Part shown: piece by piece, positions 31,960 through 41,883 of the stretch
Numbering within the stretch: position 1 is the first letter of the stretch
Layout: each line of letters begins with the position of its first letter
Assembly (NCBI GenBank): GCA_965178125.1
Contig: OZ237739.1
Span: 1,178,001-1,242,000, forward strand
Origin: Bilabrum cf. latius
Lineage: Eukaryota; Bigyra: Bicosoecida; Bigyra; Bicosoecida
DNA length: 64,000 nucleotides
Direction: 5' to 3'
Made by a program: the position numbers and the translations under genes
The notes under the pieces: model-generated
What the model saw: only the letters and a program-made list of their open reading frames with translations
The model's database searches: none
What the model was told of the DNA's origin: nothing

Positions 31960-32667
31960 ATGCCTGATTATTCAAAAGGGAAAATATACCGGCTGTATTC
32001 TTTAAAAGACCCATCATTACAATGCTATGGTTCAACCTGCTAGACATTGAGTTAGAGAAAAGGGGGACACATTAGAGCATATAAACAATACATTGAAGGG
32101 AAGCGACACTACCAGACATCATTTAAAATAGTTGAATTAGGCGATGTTAGAATTGAATTAGTTCAATGCGTAAATTGTAAGAATAAGGAAGAGTTGTTAA
32201 AAATTGAAGGTCAATATATTCGTGATAATGAGTGTGTTAATAAGCGTATAGAGGGAAGAACAAGAAAAGAGTATTATCAAGATAATAAGGAAAGAATAAA
32301 AGAATACTTAGAGAAGTATCGTAAAGACAATGAAGAAAGAATAAAAATTAAAGTGAAAAAATATAATAAGGAGAATGAAGAAAGAATTAAACAGATTAAG
32401 AAAGAATATAACCAAAAAAATAAAGAGAACATTAGTATGTAGTTGAAAGAGTATCGTAAAAATAATAGTGAAAGAATCAAAGCAATGGAGAAAAAATACC
32501 GTGAGGACAATAAAGAAGAACTTAAAGTAAAATCAAAAATCTATTATGAAAAGAATAAAGCCAGACTATGCGAGAAAATTAAGTGTGATATATGTGGATG
32601 TAGTGTATCAAGACAAGGAATGAGGCGCCACCAAAAAACGAAGAAATGTAAAGACTCTAGGGTCTAA
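31960..32667 (+). CDS. GIY-YIG endonuclease with zinc knuckle (235 aa)
   Basis: ATG 31960 to TAA 32665-32667, three TAGs. The GIY-YIG core is at residues 7-40: GKIYRLYS then CYGSTCQTLSQRKGGH, with the catalytic Arg after LSQ. Two of the TAGs fall in this motif at positions where Gln is common. Residues 110-205 are four or five charged helical repeats (KEYYQDNKERIKEY and relatives) of the DNA-binding linker type. The end, CDICGCS...RRHQKTKKC, is a zinc knuckle. Such nucleases are common in NCLDV and PLV genomes as homing or recombination enzymes. Confidence 0.8.
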
Positions 32668-32703
32668 TTATTTGAATATTATTAAATAATAAATTAATAA
32701 TAT

Positions 32704-33861
32704 TTATTTAGTCTTATTATTAAAATTATCCTTTAGAGTTTTTGATATATTTTTAGCCGGCTCCGTTGTTATCTTCCATTGAATTAAATATTCATCTTGT
32801 CCCTCTTTATTCTTTCTTCTCTTTATTATTTTACCTATATCATTCTAATATTTTCTTTTAGTAGCCTCATCAACATATGAATCTTTCCATTTAACCCTGT
32901 ATGTATTATTTTTATTCTTTCTTATCAATTTTTCAATTATAAATATATCTTGTGCTTTATTCTCGTATGGTTTAGATGCTAATAACAACTAATCTCTATT
33001 AAAGTATGTATAGGGTATGCCCTCAATTTTATATAATGGGGGGTTATCTGGTTTTATTATTACTCTTTCAATTTTATAAGGCTTTACGCTATATTTAATA
33101 TCTCCCGCCCTAAATGCTCCGGTTTCCTTTATCCCTTCTATACTTCTAGGATAATCTAATCCTATTCTTACCATTTCGCCCTCATTTAATACATCACATA
33201 CTTCACCCTAACATCTAGGCGGTATATATGGTAGATTCTCCCTTTTCTTATTCAACATTTCCTATCTTGTTTTATAACGCTCGTTTAATATCTCCCTCAA
33301 CTTTGGTATTAAATGTCTCCAGTTCGTAATAGTTGTCCCCGTTCTTATCTCCTATGAATTCAAATAATAAAATATAGCTCTCCCTATTTCCTCATTCAAT
33401 CTCTCCACCAAAGCCATCTACGATTTACGCTTCACTCTTGAAAATATATGCTCTATCTTATTCTTCTTTAGATATTCTTTAAATGATTCATTATCAAATT
33501 CTCCCCCTTTATCTGTTCGTATCATTTTAGGTTTCATTAAATAATTTCTTTTATAGATTTTTTGAAAAGCTTTTATCACATCCTCCGCCCCTCTATCCTT
33601 TAACTCTTCAAAATCTAACGCTAATCCGCTAGTATCTATCACAACTAATAAATATTTTGAATCGTTCTTGGTAGCGTAAGGGAGATACAATAAATCAGCC
33701 TATTGGATAAGCCCCTCTTTAGTAGGTTTATAATATTTAACATAATTCAATCCTTTCGGTTTCTTTATCGGCTTCATTAAATCGTTCGTGATAGACTTCG
33801 TATTAAATCCAAAACTTGATTCATTAATATCATTATCTTTTTTCTTTCCTCTCTTACTCAT
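32704..33861 (-). CDS. IN: Retroviral-type (rve) DDE integrase (385 aa)
   Basis: ATG 33861 to TAA 32704-32706, six TAGs. Catalytic triad D56 (QADLLYL), D117 (MIRTDKGGEF) and E153 (ALVERLNEE), giving exact DD35E spacing. The Gln of the QAD motif (Q54) is a TAG at 33700-33702. The C-terminal DIGKIIKRRKNKEGQDEYLI region has the pattern of a chromodomain, which could direct integration to particular chromatin; that is inference. No long N-terminal zinc HHCC domain is seen. Together with the TIRs and target duplication this explains the insertion. Confidence 0.88.
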
Positions 33862-33901
33862 TATATATATTAATTGATTTTAATATTTATAAATTAATTA
33901 T

Positions 33902-34273
33902 TCACGAATTAAAAAGCCTATTAATAGCTTCATTCGTTTTAATGTGCTCCTTGGTGTCTCTTATCTCCTAATGGATATCAACCAGCTTTAATTTTTCTTT
34001 CTTAGTGAGTCCGTTCATCCTTCCTTTTAATGCTTTTAAAGTTTTCATATAAGGGGCTATAGCTTCTGCTTTCTTTTTGCTCACCTCTTTATATTCCACA
34101 TTAAGAGCGGTTAATTTACTATTCACTTTATTTTTTAATTCTGTCTCTTTTATTTTTAGTTGCTTTAACTTTTGTTCTAATTCACGATTGGTCTTCTTAA
34201 AGTCTTCTACAATATCAAGAAATTCATTCTTTAACTTTGAGCGGGTATTAATCACTTTTTGTAATTTATCCAT
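33902..34273 (-). CDS. Coiled-coil viral protein (123 aa)
   Basis: ATG 34273 to TGA 33902-33904, one TAG. Almost entirely a Lys/Glu-rich coiled coil (RELEQKLKQLKIKETELKNK). Upstream of the integrase on the same strand. Function unknown. Confidence 0.65.
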
Positions 34274-34283
34274 TTATATATAA

Positions 34284-34613
34284 TTACTAGATATTTTTTT
34301 TATTTTTTTTAAACTTCATTTTAACTCTTTGTAATTCTCGTGCTATTTCTAATTCCATTAATCCCCTTATTATTCTGCCATCGTGATAATCCTAAACTGA
34401 ACAATGAATCAAATCATTCTAAACTGCCGGTAAAGGTATTCTATACATCAATTCATATTTAATAATCTCAAGCGTTATTCTGCCTGTTCTCTTCTTCAAA
34501 GCTACCCCTAATAAGAGCGGTATTTGTTTATCAGAAACTCTTTTGAATGTCCCTCTAACTATTTTTAATATTCTGCTTATACTCTAATCTGTATAAATTG
34601 CTCTAAAATCCAT
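34284..34613 (-). CDS. Viral protein of unknown function (109 aa)
   Basis: ATG 34613 to TAA 34284-34286, four TAGs, one being the last codon before the stop. A compact helical protein (RAIYTDQSISRILKIVRGTF, GVALKKRTGRITLEI) with a basic tail. No family recognised. Confidence 0.6.
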
Positions 34614-34716
34614 CGGTATATACTAAACCTATATTTTTTTTATTTATTTTTTAAACTATAGAATTTTATAAAACGGGTTTAATAAATTAAAATAAAATAT
34701 TGGGCTACATTATAAT

Positions 34717-35133
34717 ATGTTCGTTAAGTTCCTGTTATCAAGTGTCAACGTTAAAAAGGTACTCAAGAATAAAAGCATCTCCACTTTTATGTCAATCGTA
34801 TATATTTATGTTGAGAAGCACAAACCATCAATGTTAAAGCATTTTCAACTTGATGACCTTCGTGTCCCTCCAGATTGTAATGAACGACTTAAAAAAAGAG
34901 TATTAAGTGAATTTGAAGAAATTGATTATATATCATATTTCGTTCAACCATTTAGAATAATACACAAGCTAAATGAAGAAAATGTTGAATGCCTAAGTGA
35001 AGACTTAAATGATACCGTAGCCATAGATTTATTGGTTAAAAAAGAGAAGGAAGCCATTGAGAAATCAATAAAGAAATAGAAGGATGACATCATCAAAAAG
35101 GCTATAGATGACTTTATCTTACCCAAGGATTAA
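34717..35133 (+). CDS. Viral protein of unknown function (138 aa)
   Basis: ATG 34717 to TAA 35131-35133, one TAG at codon 121. Helical, with a charged C-terminus (LVKKEKEAIEKSIKKQKDD). The only plus-strand gene in the right end of the virus. No family recognised. Confidence 0.65.
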
Positions 35134-35183
35134 ACTATATATTAATAATAATAATAATAATAGTATTATTAAAATTCAAAAAT

Positions 35184-35531
35184 TTATTCTAAAAACTCAA
35201 TATCAAACCATTCATTTGAATCATCATATTCTTCAGCATACATCAACGATAATTCTATATACTCTTCTAATTCACTATTAGTAAGGTTATCAATTTCTTC
35301 TTCTTTCAATAGTTTGAAATCGGTTCCGTTGTCATCATTAAAACTTTCAACTTGACCTTCTGCTTCCTTTTTATATTCTTCTTTCCAATTATCACTCCAT
35401 ACAACTCTCTTCGCTTGGTCTTTTAAAGTGTCAGTATAAAGCTTTTGTGCTTCTTCCTTATTATTAAACTTTTTAACCCAGTGTGTATGATAACATTCAC
35501 TACCCCACGCTAATGATACAATATAAACCAT
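35184..35531 (-). CDS. Acidic viral protein (115 aa)
   Basis: ATG 35531 to TAA 35184-35186, no TAG. Begins MVYIVSLAWGSECYHTHWVK and ends in a strongly acidic tail (EEYDDSNEWFDIEFLE). A small folded protein with no recognised family. Confidence 0.65.
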   Translation of the reverse strand: MVYIVSLAWGSECYHTHWVKKFNNKEEAQKLYTDTLKDQAKRVVWSDNWKEEYKKEAEGQVESFNDDNGTDFKLLKEEEIDNLTNSELEEYIELSLMYAEEYDDSNEWFDIEFLE

Positions 35532-35572
35532 ATCTATAATAATTAAAAGTAAAATAATTATTATAATAAAAC

Positions 35573-36151
35573 TTAATTAAAATTATCCTCTATCTCTTCT
35601 CGCTCCTCGTTATCCAATACCCATTTTAATCTTGAAGGGTGCCACGCTCTAGAAATTAATTCTTCTTTATATTTTTTTGTTGTCTCAATTATCTTATCTT
35701 TTCTATTTTTCCAATACCTGTTATCAGTTAGCGTATATATTATGTTCTCTGATATAGTCTCAAAACGTTTTACTTTCTGTTTATGGTTCTGGATTATTGC
35801 TTTAATCTCGGGAGAACGTGAAACCCGCTCATTTATTAAACTCTGAATACTCCTCCTATTTCCATAATATCTTAAATGTTCTATTTCACTATTAGTTAAT
35901 CGGTTTTCTTTTACTTTTCTCATTTTAGATATTGTATCCTATTTGATAATCCGTAATTTTATTTTCTAATACTTTTTTAATACAAGGTATAAAATCTACT
36001 CTATAGCTTCATCCTCATTATCATATAAATCACATAGATAATTATATCGTTCCCAATGGACTCGCTCAGCTTTTCTAAGAAATGTTTTAGACGGTCTAAG
36101 CTCCTTTCTCAAACTCATAGATTTTTTGGTTAATAGTTCTAAGAAATCCAT
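35573..36151 (-). CDS. Basic viral protein next to the right TIR (192 aa)
   Basis: ATG 36151 to TAA 35573-35575, three TAGs between residues 58 and 77. If TAG were a stop only the last 116 residues would be seen. Rich in Arg/Lys, helical (RKAERVHWERYNYLCDLY, RRSIQSLINERVSRSP). No family recognised. Early-class promoter box 28 nt upstream, immediately inside the right TIR. Confidence 0.7.
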
Positions 36152-36178
36152 TCTGTATATACCTATAATAAATATATT

Positions 36179-36198
36179 TTTTAAGTCAATTTAAACGC
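36179..36198 (-). promoter_or_regulatory. Early-class promoter box (192-aa gene)
   Basis: Minus-strand GCGTTTAAATTGACTTAAAA, 28 nt before ATG 36151. Confidence 0.7.
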
Positions 36199-36220
36199 TC
36201 TATAACAATTTAAAAATAAA

Positions 36221-37012
36221 AGCGCGTTTGTTCCATTTGTGAAGGTATAAGCGAGGATAAGGGGGTATAATGAAGGTAGTTTAGAAGGTTGAATAATGGA
36301 GTCCCATAAAGTGATGGAACTTTTGGCTAGAAAATGGCTAGAGTCCCATAACACCTTCACAAACTTGAGTAATCCACGTAATGAGAATTAATACTGAACT
36401 TGAATATTCACATTCATTTTTATTTATACATATACTTTTAAAGACCAACATTTCCTAAGATATACTGAACTTCAACTTCAATATTCATTTTCATTTTTTT
36501 TAATATTTATACATTCATATCATATATTTATTATTTATCAATATATTCTTTTAAATTAAATACTATTATGACCCATTATTATCATATTTAATATTCTATT
36601 TAGCCCTAAATTACCATTTCAAGGGGTACCCCTTAGATAATCATTCTAAATATATAATTTTATTGCTTTACCTTCATTAATGATTGAACTTGAATTAATT
36701 TTATAAATTTACATTGAACTTTAGAAGGTCAAATAATCACCCTTCTAAAATGAAGGGACTATTTTATACTAAAACACCAAAAGTCCCATTTGACCTTCTA
36801 ACAAAAGCCCCGGTACAAGAAATGTTATAATATACTATATAAATAGCATTTTTTGTACTATATCTTTTATAGAGGTTTCCTTGACTTTTGGAGCGACTAG
36901 CGACAAAAGGAGTGGAATGGACTGAAGAGCTTTAGCTCTGATGGACTGGAACTATTGAAACTTGTTTCCTTAACCGAAGGGAATAAATTTATTTATTACC
37001 GTAGCGGGGGGG
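36221..37012 (-). repeat. Right terminal inverted repeat of the virus
   Basis: Same 792 bp as the left end, inverted, ending CCGTAGCGGGGGGG before the target duplication AATAC (37013-37017). No gene inside. Confidence 0.93.
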
Positions 37013-37304
37013 AATACCGCATTCAAGTGGACCGGTGAAGAACCAGTCGTTCGGGATGAAGCCCAGTGGGTCCGCGGGACCGGGGGCAGGAATTTTTCTT
37101 TTTGGTAACTGCCAACCAGTGGGGATTGCAGCAGCCGTGAAGATGAGCCAATGGGTGTGGTTGAAGGAACAAATCTGATCTGTAGTCTAGGTTCAAGTTG
37201 CAAAGGCATTCCTGCATTTCTGCTGCATTGCTGGCGCGGTCTTCTCTCTCGTGGGAAGAAAGAGCTGCAGACGAGGAATTCTGGGAAGTCACGCCTGGAC
37301 TTGA

Positions 37305-38807
37305 GCGGCAATCGAGTGGCGTGGACTCGAGCCACTGGAGTGGGCCCCCACTTTGGTGGGACTCGTGGGGCGGCACTGGCAGGCCGCGCTGGGTCGGTGG
37401 AGGGAGGGGGCGAGCGGGAGGTACAGGCGGGCAGAGCTGCTGGCGCTGCGGGCGTGTGGCATGCTGGCGGAGGCAGTGGCGGGCGCAGGGACCGGGGCCC
37501 GCGGGTGGCTGCAGACACCCATGGAGGCGGCAGCAGAGGTGGCGGCTGGATGCCGGTCGGCGCCCCAAGAGACAGGGGCGATCGGCTGGGGGGCAAGGCT
37601 CGGCGGGGCTTCGGGTGCTGCAGATACATCCGGGACCAGCAACAGCAGCAACAGCAACAGCAGCAGCGGTAGGCGAGCGAAGGCCATTCGCACTCGATTG
37701 GCAGCGAGAGCCGCTGCTGCCGGAGTGCTGGGCCCCGAGGACGCTGGCTTGGGAGGACTGGAGCCGGGACGCGCCGACCTGTGCGTGCCGTCCATCCGTT
37801 CGCACGCGCATGTTCCCTCGCGGCCCATCTCACGAGACCAGGAGGAGGGCGATGAGGACGAGCGGTTGGAGGCATCGGCAGGGGCAGGGGCATCGGCAGG
37901 GGCAGGGGCAGGGGCAGGGGCAGGGGCAGGGGCAGGGGCATCGGCAGGGCGAGGCGGTGAGCGCAGCAAGGTGGCTCCGGTCTTCGTGGCTTGGCCAGCC
38001 GCAAGTCCTGGTCCGTGCTCGCACTCGGAAAAGGACTAGGAGTCGGCCTCGCTCGGGGAACACGGTGGCGCCTCCGCCGCGCCCGCGCATCCGTCCGCTC
38101 GCGAGGTCAGCCAGGCCCTGTCGAGCCTCGAGAGCGACTGGACCCGGCCCCGCGGAGCCAACTGCGGGCCATGGGACGAGGCCGGCCTGGGGCTGGATGC
38201 GGGGCCACTCGGCGCCCGGGGACTCGCGCCCGGGTCCGGGCATGGGGGGGACCCGACCCCCCTGTGCTGCCTTGTGCCCGCCGCCGGCTGGGTGAGACGG
38301 GCCGTGGTGCCTCAGTTGGTCTGGATGATGCAGGACGTGATGCATCGCAGTGCGGCGTGGGCCATGCCCCTGGTGCGGGGAGAGGCCGTCATGGGAGTGC
38401 CCCGGGGCGGCGAGGGAACAAGCGCGGAGGCGAGCACGAAGCAGGTGCTCGAGCGCATGCTCGCTTTGGCTGGGGACCAGGGCTCCAGAGGGGCTGTCTC
38501 GGCGCTGCGCTGTGCCACTGGAGGTGCAGGTGCAGGTGCAGGTGCAGGTGGTGGCTCGTTGGGCGCGAGCTTGAATGCAGTGCACTGCAGCGACAGGGTG
38601 TGCGTCCTGCTGCGCCTCGCCATGCGGGTGGGATCGGCTGTGGCAGGCCCCCGACGGCATCGGCACCGCGAGCGCTGCTTCCTCCTCCTCCTCGGGTAGC
38701 CCGAGCCCAGTGGCTGTGGGCTCCGTTTGAATCGGCTCAGGGGCCAGGAGGAGGAATAGGAGGAGGAATAGGAGGAGGAAGCAGGGGGTGTTGAGCCCGG
38801 TCTCTGA
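37305..38807 (+). CDS. Candidate second gene of repeat unit, unit 3 copy
   Basis: Open for 500 codons with TAG as sense, same frame and wording as unit 1 (poly-Ser, Ala-Gly run, then ESDWTRPRGANCGPWDEAGL, VWMMQDVMHR). It stops at TGA 38805-38807 after an EEEAGGVEPGL stretch, where unit 1 continues. No domain recognised; start uncertain. Agreement of two copies over 500 codons, despite indels elsewhere, favours a real or recently real gene, but GC-rich sequence makes long frames cheap. Confidence 0.35.
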
Positions 38808-39552
38808 GGGTGGGTCTGGCATGGGCTCGGTGGACAATGGGGCTGGGTCCGGGAGCGGGGAGGGGGCGGCGATGATTTTCGGGGGCGGGGAGGGGGTAAG
38901 CGTGGGGGACCGTCAGGGCAAGGGGTGGGCGCTGGGTGTGCCGAGCGCGGGGGTGCGGGAGTACTTCACGTGGGAGTATGGTCCCCGAGGGAAGGCGACG
39001 GAGAAGAGAGAGGTGAAGCGACTGGCCACTGCCGTGGCCGAGTCGGCTCATTTGCTTCTCGACGTGCCGGGGGGGGGGAGGGTCTGGAGGGGATGGCGTG
39101 ATTGGAACTCGCCTTGGCATGGTCACGGGGCTTAGCATGTGGGCGTCATGGGGAAACAAATCCATGTGGTCTGTGCCAGCCTTGGTATCTGCGCAAGCCC
39201 TGGATCGACTGCAGCAACAGACTGCGTGCTGGCAGCGCGCGGAGTCCATGTTCATTGCGGAACCTCGAGGCCAGGAAGGGTTCACTCTTGGCTACTCATC
39301 GTGCCTATCGAATAGTACGAGAAGCGTCATCGTGGAAATTCAATCTGTCTGTCTAGGCTTCTTCAAGTTGCCATCACTGTGGCGAGTTGGGTATCCAGAC
39401 AAGGCCCCGATATCCCTGACCTAGTACTGGAGCAGACTCGAAGCCGTGGTGCAGCTCGACTAGTCTGAAATTCGTTTTGAGTCCGATCAACTTGAAGTGG
39501 AGACAAGCTTGTAAGACTGTCCAGGCTTTGCTTGCATCTTGGCGTGTTTTCC

Positions 39553-41103
39553 ATGGCAGGTCCAGATGAGGTGATTGACCTGGTGAGCAGTGATAGTGAA
39601 GAAGAGTTCGAGGGAAACCCCGGCGGAAGCATGGGTGTTAGTGTTCGTGCGGAGGCATCATCTGGACTGCTGGGAGCCGTTGTATCACGGAGTGGGCGAG
39701 CTGGGCGAGGCAGCATGGCTGTTGGTCCAGAGTTGTCGTCAGCACCAGGTTCAACAGCTGCATTGCCATTGGCTTCTGGAGTCGAGTCGACTGAATCAGT
39801 GTCATCTAGTGCAACCAGCACAAGGGCCCGTTTGGGGCAGAAGAGAGTCCGTGAAGACTTCGAGGCTGCCGTAGAAGGTGGCGATGCAGTGGATGAGCAC
39901 GGTGCAAGCAACAAGAAGAAGAAGAGGAGGAGAAAGGAGCAGAGTCCAGCGACAGGAGAACTCACCGGCGATAGGAGCAGGGGATACTATTGCTCTGTGT
40001 GCGGCAAGCGCTTTGGGCAGGCAGGCCATCTCACGAAGCACATGAGGACTGTGCACCTTGGGGAGCGCAATCACGAGTGCTCTGTGTGCGGCAAGCGCTT
40101 TGGGGAGGCAGGCCATCTCACGACGCACATGAGGACTGTGCACCATGGGGAGCGCAATCACGAGTGCTCTGTGTGCGGCAAGCGCTTTGGGGTGGCAGGC
40201 ACTCTCACAACGCACATGAGGACTGTGCACCTTGGGGAGCGCAATCACGAGTGCTCTGTGTGCGGCAAGCGCTTTGGGCAGGCAAGCAGTCTCACGAAGC
40301 ACATGAGGACTGTGCACCTTGGGAAGCGCAATCACGAGTGCTCTGTGTGCGGCAAGCGCTTCGGGGAGGCAGGCCATCTCACGAAGCACATGAGGACTGT
40401 GCACCTTGGGGAGCGCAATCACGAGTGCTCTGTGTGCGGCAAGCGCTTTGGGCAGGCAGACAGTCTCACGACGCACATGAGGACTGTGCACCTTGGGGAG
40501 CGCAATCACGAGTGCTCTGTGTGCGGGAAGCGCTTTGGGCAGGCAAGCCATCTCACAAAGCACATGAGGACTGTGCACCTTGGGGAGCGCAATCACGAGT
40601 GCTCTGTGTGCGGCAAGCGCTTCGGGGTGTCAGGCACTCTCACAACGCACATGAGGACTGTGCACCTCGGGGAGCGCAATCACGAGTGCTCTGTGTGCGG
40701 CAAGCGCTTTGGGCAGGCAGGCAGTCTCACGAAGCACATGAGGACTGTGCACCTCGGGGAGCGCAATCACGAGTGCTCTGTGTGCGGCAAGCGCTTTGGG
40801 TTGGCAAGCAGTCTCACGAAGCACATGAGGACTGTGCACCTTGGGGAGCGCAATCACGAGTGCTCTGTGTGCGGCAAGCGCTTTGGGGAGGCAGGCAGTC
40901 TCACGACGCACATGAGGACTGTGCACCTTGGGGAGCGCAATCACGAGTGCTCTGTGTGCGGGAAGCGCTTTGGGCTGGCAGGCACTCTCACGACGCACAT
41001 GAGGACTGTGCACCTTGGGGAGCGCAATCACGAGTGCTCTGTGTGCGGCAAGCGCTTTGGGGTGGCAGGCAGTCTCACGAAGCACATTGTAGCAATGCAC
41101 TGA
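39553..41103 (+). CDS. Polydactyl C2H2 zinc-finger protein, unit 4 (type A)
   Basis: 516 residues, ATG 39553 to TGA 41101-41103, uninterrupted even under the standard code because the TAG of other copies is GAG here (39784-39786). This copy shows that the N-terminal SUMO-interaction-like region (DEVIDLVSSDSEEEF) and the finger array belong to one protein. It has 13 fingers, the last ending HIVAMH as in unit 2. Basic KKKKRRRK nuclear signal before the fingers. Confidence 0.9.
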   Translation: MAGPDEVIDLVSSDSEEEFEGNPGGSMGVSVRAEASSGLLGAVVSRSGRAGRGSMAVGPELSSAPGSTAALPLASGVESTESVSSSATSTRARLGQKRVREDFEAAVEGGDAVDEHGASNKKKKRRRKEQSPATGELTGDRSRGYYCSVCGKRFGQAGHLTKHMRTVHLGERNHECSVCGKRFGEAGHLTTHMRTVHHGERNHECSVCGKRFGVAGTLTTHMRTVHLGERNHECSVCGKRFGQASSLTKHMRTVHLGKRNHECSVCGKRFGEAGHLTKHMRTVHLGERNHECSVCGKRFGQADSLTTHMRTVHLGERNHECSVCGKRFGQASHLTKHMRTVHLGERNHECSVCGKRFGVSGTLTTHMRTVHLGERNHECSVCGKRFGQAGSLTKHMRTVHLGERNHECSVCGKRFGLASSLTKHMRTVHLGERNHECSVCGKRFGEAGSLTTHMRTVHLGERNHECSVCGKRFGLAGTLTTHMRTVHLGERNHECSVCGKRFGVAGSLTKHIVAMH

Positions 41104-41172
41104 TAGGCTTGGTAACGCACTGTGCATGACGTGTTGAGCAACCCATGCCTGCTGCCATCTGTTAAATATACT

Positions 41173-41678
41173 CGGACATCAGGATTGAAGCAACGGAGAG
41201 CAGAGGTGAGACGGAAGACGAGGTGGGCGCAGGAGGACAGGAGGTGGAGAAGAAGAGGGGGGCACCGGCACAGGCGACGACAGTGCGGTGTCAACAGGGA
41301 GAACACAACGGGAGGAAGGGTGGCTCCAGGTGCAAGGCACGAGGGAGACGCGGGTGGCAGCGGACTGCATGGCCAGCAGCACGCAGAAGGCCAACAGGTG
41401 GGTGGACAGATGGGGCGCACGGCAGGTCGGCCAGGACCGGCGCGTGCAAGCTGAAAGGATAGGGCCAAGGTGGCAATGCAGGGAGCAAAGCACACGGTCC
41501 CTAGGGCGGGGAACAGGAACAGGAAGCCATGTGGCGACGAGGCCAGTCGGGTGCATGGGGAAAGTGGCGTGTACATTCGTAGTGTCAGATGAATACCGCA
41601 TTCAAGTGGACCGGTGAAGAACCAGTCGTTCGGGATGAAGCCCAGTGGGTCCGCGGGACCGGGGGCAGGAATTTTTCT
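41173..41678 (+). repeat. 506-bp repeat, unit 4 copy
   Basis: Same ends as the other copies. The intact insertion-site sequence is present near 41590. Confidence 0.7.
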
Positions 41679-41883
41679 TTTTGGTAACTGCCAACCAGTG
41701 GGGATTGCAGCAGCCGTGAAGATGAGCCAATGGGTGTGGTTGAAGGAACAAATCTGATCTGTAGTCTAGGTTCAAGTTGCAAAGGCATTCCTGCATTTCT
41801 GCTTCATTGCTGGCGCGGTCTTCTCTCTCGTGGGAAGAAAGAGCTGCAGAGGAGGAATTCTGGGAAGTCACGTCTGGACTTGA

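Larger units (their letters stand above)
11476..37012. mobile_element. Integrated Polinton-like virus, 25.5 kb, recoded (UAG = Gln)
   Basis: AT-rich block with sharp borders, 792-bp terminal inverted repeats, C7/G7 tips and a 5-7 bp target duplication. It encodes the whole Polinton/PLV core: double-jelly-roll major capsid, minor capsid (penton), packaging ATPase, adenain-like protease, family B polymerase and retroviral-type integrase. It also has a PrimPol-helicase, a GIY-YIG nuclease and about 17 small proteins. About 28 genes are packed on both strands with short gaps. Nearly all use TAG as sense. Core genes are open, so it may be a recent or still functional provirus. Polinton versus PLV versus mavirus-like virophage cannot be settled by eye. 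Confidence 0.95.

Noticed and set aside
12550-36151. Reading the virus as a graveyard of pseudogenes full of TAG stops
   Set aside because: TAA and TGA are absent within the same frames, motifs continue across TAGs, and host genes show the same pattern. Random decay would create all three stops and frameshifts.
11476-37012. AT-rich block as an assembly chimera or organelle DNA insertion
   Set aside because: Inverted repeats, target duplication matching sibling units, and a complete viral gene set explain it better; no organelle genes are present.
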